DNA of 64,000 nucleotides from Branchiostoma floridae (lineage: Eukaryota; Chordata; Leptocardii; Amphioxiformes; Branchiostomatidae). Of the stretch, positions 59,201 to 64,000 are shown one piece after another. The notes beneath the pieces were generated by a model. The model ran no database searches and was not told the origin of the DNA. It saw nothing but the letters and a program-made list of their open reading frames with translations. Position numbers and translations under genes: made by a program. The number at the start of each line of letters is the position of its first letter. Within the stretch, counting starts at the first letter, position 1. The DNA lies in the NCBI RefSeq assembly GCF_000003815.2, contig NC_049980.1, forward strand, positions 15,327,992-15,391,991, in the 5' to 3' direction.

Positions 59201-62200
59201 ACATCAGAGCTTTACAAGTTAGCAGAACACAGTTTTTGGCCTATGGGGAGTTCTATAGTTAAGGACCACAAGGTGACTGCCATCGACGCTGATAAAATCA
59301 TAGTAGGGTGCAGTTTTCAAGCACGACAAACTAATATGTTGAAGTTGAGGGTACAACCTACCAAAATAATTGAAAAACAGAAAAAGTTGTCGTTTTGAAA
59401 TTTTGCAAAGACCTCTTTTAAATGGGGTCATGCGGGGTCATGCAGAACTGCAGCCGATTCACCGAGGCAGGCAGCTGTAAAGGTCATGCGGATTTATACA
59501 CCAAATGGACAAACATCGAAACCTTACACATACCAACTGAAAGTCGACTTCTTATACTACCATAAAGCAAAGCTCATCCCCCGCTGCCTTTCACGTTAGT
59601 GTTTACAGGCGCTTCCAGATTTCGGCTGCACTACTTTTCTACCCCTACGTAATAGACCACGGGAATCGCGGATAAATACTGTGGGCTGCGACCACAACCA
59701 TCCCTAAACAGAGACGGTGGGCGCCATAGACTTCCTGCAATTTATGATCCACTGCTCACTGAGTCACGTGTTCGATCTGCATAACATGATGAGCAGCAGT
59801 GGATTGTTCATTTCTTGACAAAGACTGTAGCTGTTCAGTCAACAATTTGGGTGAGTCTAATTTTTATGTTGGATATTACAGTTCAACTGGTTCAAGAATG
59901 TGTTGTACCTGATGGTGGTTATAGCAGACATGGTGGAGACAGACATGCCTGTTGCCCCCTCCACATCCCCAGCCTCCATGGCCTGCTCAATGGACGGGGT
60001 TCTCTCGGACACCACAGATCTTTCCTCAAGCTTCTTGTTTGCATCATCCAAGTCTGCCTGAAGTGCTCTGGGAACACAGGGTTCATATGAAAGTTATAAT
60101 CCCCCCACTTATCCTGCAATATATGTATGGCAAATCTTCAAATATTACAATGTTTGGACTCATAACTTTGTATGCATTTTGATAGGCTTATCAATAAAAC
60201 TAGATCTTTACAGAGCCATGTGGACACAGCCAAACTTGGTCACTTGAATAAGTAGCCATAGCAGGTGATGTACCAAAAGAGGAAAGCTATCTTGATCAAT
60301 CTAAAGAGCTAATCTTTCTCTGGGCATGACAGACCCTATGTACAGTAGCTTTTTTGTACTGGGAAATTCCCCTAGTTTGTTTCAACAAGCAATAACGAAC
60401 AGTTAATCATGTGCTGAATTTTCACCTCATCACAATGATGCAAATGTATGCACAGCAAAACAACCTGCCATTACCTGAGTTCTTCCTCCCTCCACTGAGC
60501 AAGTCGCAGCGCTCTCTCTCTTTCATCCACAGCAGCTGCAATGGCTGATTGAGCCATCTCTAGGGCCTCTGGAACAACAACACACATTTCAGAACCACAT
60601 GCAGTGACCATCAAGTTCTCATAGCAACATGGAAGCAGCCATTTATTTCTAAATCTGCAAACTACACAATCATACAGAAAGGCAAAACTAAATCTCTTTT
60701 CATACACTTCTTTCCATGCACAATAAGGAAGCACAATGGTTCAAAACCATATACCCTTCAAGCCTACATCTATCCTATATGGTGTACAGTGACACTGTCA
60801 CATTTGCATGTGAAGCTAAAATATACAGTCAGGATGGAGATGAAAGTGGGTTTAGACGAGACTGCTCAAGAAGACCACACATGACCATAAACATTTGGTA
60901 GCCACTACAGATAGGAAATGGCAAAAGTGTCTAAGAGACCACCAAAAACAGATCTCACTGGCAAGGTGATCCTCATGTGGAGGAGGTCACTTGTACAGGT
61001 TTGATTGTATATTGATTGCCAGGTGGTCCTTAATATATGTAGATGTCACTTATACAGGTTTGACTGTACATCAATGGCCAGATGGTCCTTAATATATGTA
61101 GATGTCACTTGTACAGGGACAACAGTTTTGACTGTTTGCTTACCCTTGTCTGTGCCCCAGGCCTCCATCAGTTTGTGATGGTTCTGTCTCAGAGCCTCTA
61201 TCTCACTGTCCTTCTCAGCCACCACCTTACTTACAGCTTCATTAAAGGCCACCTGGCGCTCTGCCTGCAGGCTAGCCTTCAAACTCGACATCTTATTTTC
61301 AAGACTCTGTAATATGAAAAAAAGTTTTTGTATTTCTGTACTTTACAAATGTTCAGTTGAGCCAGTTGGCACACGTCAATACATCGGCTATCTACAAATA
61401 TAGCTCCTTGGTTCTCATATATTTTAAAGCATTGCTTTCACAAGAGGACATCACAAAAATGTGAGGACTGGGAGGAAAACTTGAATATGCCTGTGTTCAC
61501 TTCCAGAAACTGTGCATACCATGTGCTGGCCAAGGCACAAACTTTCCCCTCAGCACTGTTTCCTGTTGATCTGTCAGTTCATTAGTATTTCTAAACTCCA
61601 AGTACCAATAAATTACATTAGCGTGGCTTACAATTCATTACATATTACTAGACATCTAGCATTCCAAGAAAATCCTTTCACTACTTTTGTGCAGTATCTA
61701 TAAAATGCTTGTTCTTGAGTACCCCTTACCTTTTTCAGACTGTCCAGCTCTTGTTCGTGTTTCTTTCTCTCCTCTCCTATTGCCATGGTGACTGCACCCT
61801 CACTGCTTCCAGCCCCAGACAGCCCAGCAATACTCTCTTGTCTAACACCTACCAATGCCTCTTTAACAGCTGCAGCCTTCTGCAACTCGAACGACTCTTT
61901 CAATTTTTCCAGCTGCATTTCAAAAATTCTGCTTTCCTCTAGTTTTTCTTCTCTCAGTCTGTCCAGCTCTGCTCCTAACTTCTGTCCCTCAGCTTCCAAA
62001 GCCTCTGCTATGAGACTATCCTGCTGGGCTTGCATCTTTGATATCATAGTTTCTTTTACTTCAAGTTGTCTCTGAAGGTCAGCCTTCAACCCTGCTGCCA
62101 AGTTAGTTTCATCATCTTTATCCTTTTTCAACTCTCCAAGCTGTTGCTTCAAGTGAGTAATTTCAGATTCTTGGCTACTAATCTGCTGAGTAGAACTAGC

Positions 62201-63826
62201 CTTAATCTCTGCAATTGCATTTTCCTGCTGTTCTTTAACGGCTGCCACCTCTGCCTCAAGGGTCTGTTTAGCACCTTCTGCTTCCTGAAGCCTGCTTTGC
62301 AGGGCAGTCAGTTCATCTTCCTTTTCTTTTGACTGTTTGTCGAAGTTATCTTGCATTTCTGCAACAATAGAGTCATGCTTATGTTTCTCCTGACTGATGG
62401 TCTTTTCCATAAGTTCACTTTTCTCTTGTTCTACTATGTCTCTTAGTAATTTTAGCTCTTGGTCCTTCTGTTGTAGTTGTCTTTCTAGTTCTGTGCGGAG
62501 CTTTTCCATCTCCCCTTCAAACTTTTGCTGGTCCTCCGAAACTGATTTTTGCAACTCCTCCTTCTGTTCCTGAAAATGTTTCTCCAACTTTTCAATTGTA
62601 TGTTGCTTCTCCTTCAATTCTTTTTCATGCTGAGTTTTCAACCCTTCCACTGTCTCTAAGGATCTTGATTTTTCCATATTTACTTCTTGTTCAACTTCCT
62701 TCTTTTCCATCTCAAAAGACTTTTTCATCGTCTGTACGAGATTTTCCCTGTCTCTCAACTCCTCATCCTGTTTGTCCTTGAGCTTCTGAATCTCAGATTG
62801 AGCCTTCTCTTTTTCCATATCAACCGCTGCTTTAATTGCAGTTTCTTTCTCAATCTTGAAGATCTCTTTCATTTTTGCAATTTCCTCTTCCTTAGCTACA
62901 CATTCTTGTAAAGCCTCTTCACACTTCTCTTTATGAATTTCTAGTTGAGAAATCAGCATGTCCACTTCAGTCTTTTTGTCTTCTGACATGCTCTCTCTTA
63001 CTCTTTCTATCTCTTCATCCCTCTCAGCTTTCAGACTTTCTACTTCCTCTGCCAAGTCCTTTATCTGCTTCTCTAGGCCCCTCTTCTCCTGCTCCATTGC
63101 ATGTTGTATTGTCTCACATGCTGATTTCAGGTGGGTGTCATGTTCATCCTTCAGAGCTGCCAATGCCTTTCCATGATCTACTTTCAACTTCTCCTGGAGT
63201 TCTGTCACAGCTTGCTTCTTAGCTTCCTCATATTCTTTCCTCAATGTCATGACAACTTCTCCTTTCTCTGAGTTAAACCTCTCAGCAATGTCCTCCATCA
63301 TTACTTCCTTTTCTCTCTGGAGCTCCAGAACGAACTGCTCCTTCTGAGCCAGTGTTTCATTCATGTCATTCATTTTCACTTTGTGTTCTTCTTCAAGACG
63401 TTCTTGAAGTGCTTTTTGTGATGCTTCAAACTCAGTTTTCATGTTGTCCACCCTTATGTCCCACTCTCGAGTCATATTTTGTTCATCCACCTTCCTTTCC
63501 TTCAGTTGTTCTTGTAGAGATTGTACCTCTTCATTTAACTTTGTACATTTACTTACCTCAGACTGAATCTTGGCCTCAAGATCCAAGGCCAACGCCTGCT
63601 TTTCCTCATTTACCCGACCTACTGCATCCTGAACTGCCACTTCCTGCTCGCTCGCCATCGTCTTCTCCAGACCGCTAACCACCTCAAAGACTTGTTTTGT
63701 CACCAAGGCAACATGAGAGGACATGTCCTTCCTGTTGTCCTGCACCTGTTGCCGGAGGTCCACCAGTCCCAGCTTCAGCTGCAGCTGGATCTTGTTGTGC
63801 AGCTCATGCAGCTTCTTGCACTTATC
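56212..63826 (-). CDS. RB1CC1: RB1CC1/FIP200 autophagy scaffold, C-terminal part
   Basis: FIP200 is the large coiled-coil scaffold of the ULK1 autophagy-initiation complex; its C-terminal Claw binds cargo receptors such as p62. Exons (minus): 63826-61730 (cut by the gap), 61306-61144, 60568-60475, 60067-59909, 58969-58918, 58582-58535, probable microexon 58420-58403, 58100-58045, 57468-57341, 56785-56715, 56289-56212. They give 987 residues to the stop in continuous phase. The large exon is ~700 residues of Lys/Glu/Gln heptads, a long coiled coil. The Claw is unmistakable: KVAIKDFQIGDIVLICLDER, HDNYVVFTV, YFLHSDSLPALDLK, RKPWVLGQITDKEYCQAKK and NRFKVPVGTKFYRVKA match human RB1CC1 closely. The N-terminal ubiquitin-like and scaffold regions lie beyond the window. 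The Met at 63958 past the gap is not its start. Confidence 0.95.
57583..57790 (+). mobile_element. Diverged copy of 'ACCTCCATGAA' repeat, right half
   Basis: 'caggaagtccaattgcagt', 'caaggtcaaacaccagg' and 'cccaaaattaaacctt' match the region at 46747-46815. The end reads 'tttaatggaggt'. It lies in an RB1CC1 intron. The plus-strand open frame 57585-57893 across it is spurious. Confidence 0.6.
58403..58420 (-). other. Probable 18-nt microexon of RB1CC1
   Basis: TTTGCAG and GTAAGT flank 18 bases that read Ala-Tyr-Trp-Met-Pro-Leu in phase 0. Both neighbouring exons also meet in phase 0, so the microexon can be included or skipped without breaking the frame. Confidence 0.5.
59416..59477 (+). repeat. 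~57-bp repeat shared with the window end
   Basis: 'ttaaatggggtcatgcgggg' and following bases up to 'accgaggcaggcag' recur at 63944-64000 with one or two differences. It contains an internal GGGGTCATGC doublet. The first copy is in an RB1CC1 intron. Confidence 0.8.
60926..61120 (+). repeat. 59-bp tandem repeat beside an RB1CC1 splice donor
   Basis: Two clear 59-nt units (60986-61044 and 61045-61103), a partial third to about 61117, and a decayed unit before them. Each has 'gtcactt-tacaggtttga' and 'tggtccttaatatatgtaga'. The array ends about 25 bases from the donor of the exon 61306-61144. Confidence 0.8.
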
Positions 63827-63926
63827 NNNNNNNNNNNNNNNNNNNNNNNNNNNNNNNNNNNNNNNNNNNNNNNNNNNNNNNNNNNNNNNNNNNNNNNNNN
63901 NNNNNNNNNNNNNNNNNNNNNNNNNN
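63827..63926. other. Assembly gap (100 N)
   Basis: Exactly 100 N inside the large coiled-coil exon of RB1CC1. Sequence right of the gap is repeat, not coiled-coil coding, so the gap probably hides more than 100 bases. Confidence 0.95.
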
Positions 63927-63943
63927 CCACCTAGCTCGAACTC

Positions 63944-64000
63944 TTTAAATGGGGTCATGCGGGGTCATGCAGAACTGCAGCCGATCACCGAGGCAGGCAG
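63944..64000 (+). repeat. Second copy of the 57-bp repeat, next to the gap
   Basis: Nearly identical to 59418-59475. The coding frame of RB1CC1 stays open across the N run into this repeat only because Ns were treated as open. Confidence 0.8.

Noticed and set aside
61709-63176. Plus-strand Leu/Ser-rich open frames
   Set aside because: They are antisense shadows of the long Lys/Glu-rich RB1CC1 coiled-coil exon.
63927-63958. N-terminus MTPFKEFELG fused to the coiled-coil protein
   Set aside because: The frame crosses 100 Ns and the Met lies in a dispersed repeat. FIP200 homology says the fragment is internal.

Overview
This window looks like nuclear DNA of an invertebrate chordate, most likely a lancelet (Branchiostoma). 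That is an inference from spliced genes with vertebrate-type relatives (CYP7, RB1CC1/FIP200, LAPTM4), compact introns, abundant small inverted-repeat transposons and tRNA-derived SINEs. There are two assembly gaps (33504-33603 and 63827-63926). I saw no retroviral or other capsid-bearing element, no CRISPR and no intact transposase.

Layout. 1-12.9 kb: repeat-rich, with two small genes in divergent orientation (minus at 1.3-2.0 kb, plus at 5.2-7.3 kb). Each has a TATA box about 95-105 bases before a very short first coding exon, followed by a paralogous 137-nt coiled-coil exon. I do not recognise this family. 12.96-18.09 kb (+): a complete nine-exon cytochrome P450 of the CYP7 type, 499 residues. 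20-22 kb (-): a TATA-led first exon for a probable secreted protein. 28.6-29.2 kb (-): two exons of a ten-cysteine prokineticin/Dickkopf-type secreted peptide. 33.9-39.0 kb (-): a second CYP7-type P450 whose heme-binding last exon is missing beside an assembly gap. 40.8-45.1 kb (+): a three-exon MYND zinc-finger gene with a 1.5-kb near-perfect palindrome in intron 1. 47.4-53.3 kb (+): a complete seven-exon LAPTM4 lysosomal membrane protein gene. 54.7-63.8 kb (-): the 3' part of RB1CC1/FIP200, convergent with LAPTM4.

The window has two characters. The first 39 kb is accessory-like and dominated by one ~200-bp MITE family (eleven copies, ten of them in or near the two CYP7 genes). The last 24 kb holds conserved housekeeping genes for the lysosome and autophagy and has none of that family. 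Exon boundaries below were placed by hand from GT/AG sites and reading phase. For CYP7-1, MYND, LAPTM4 and RB1CC1 the phases close exactly.
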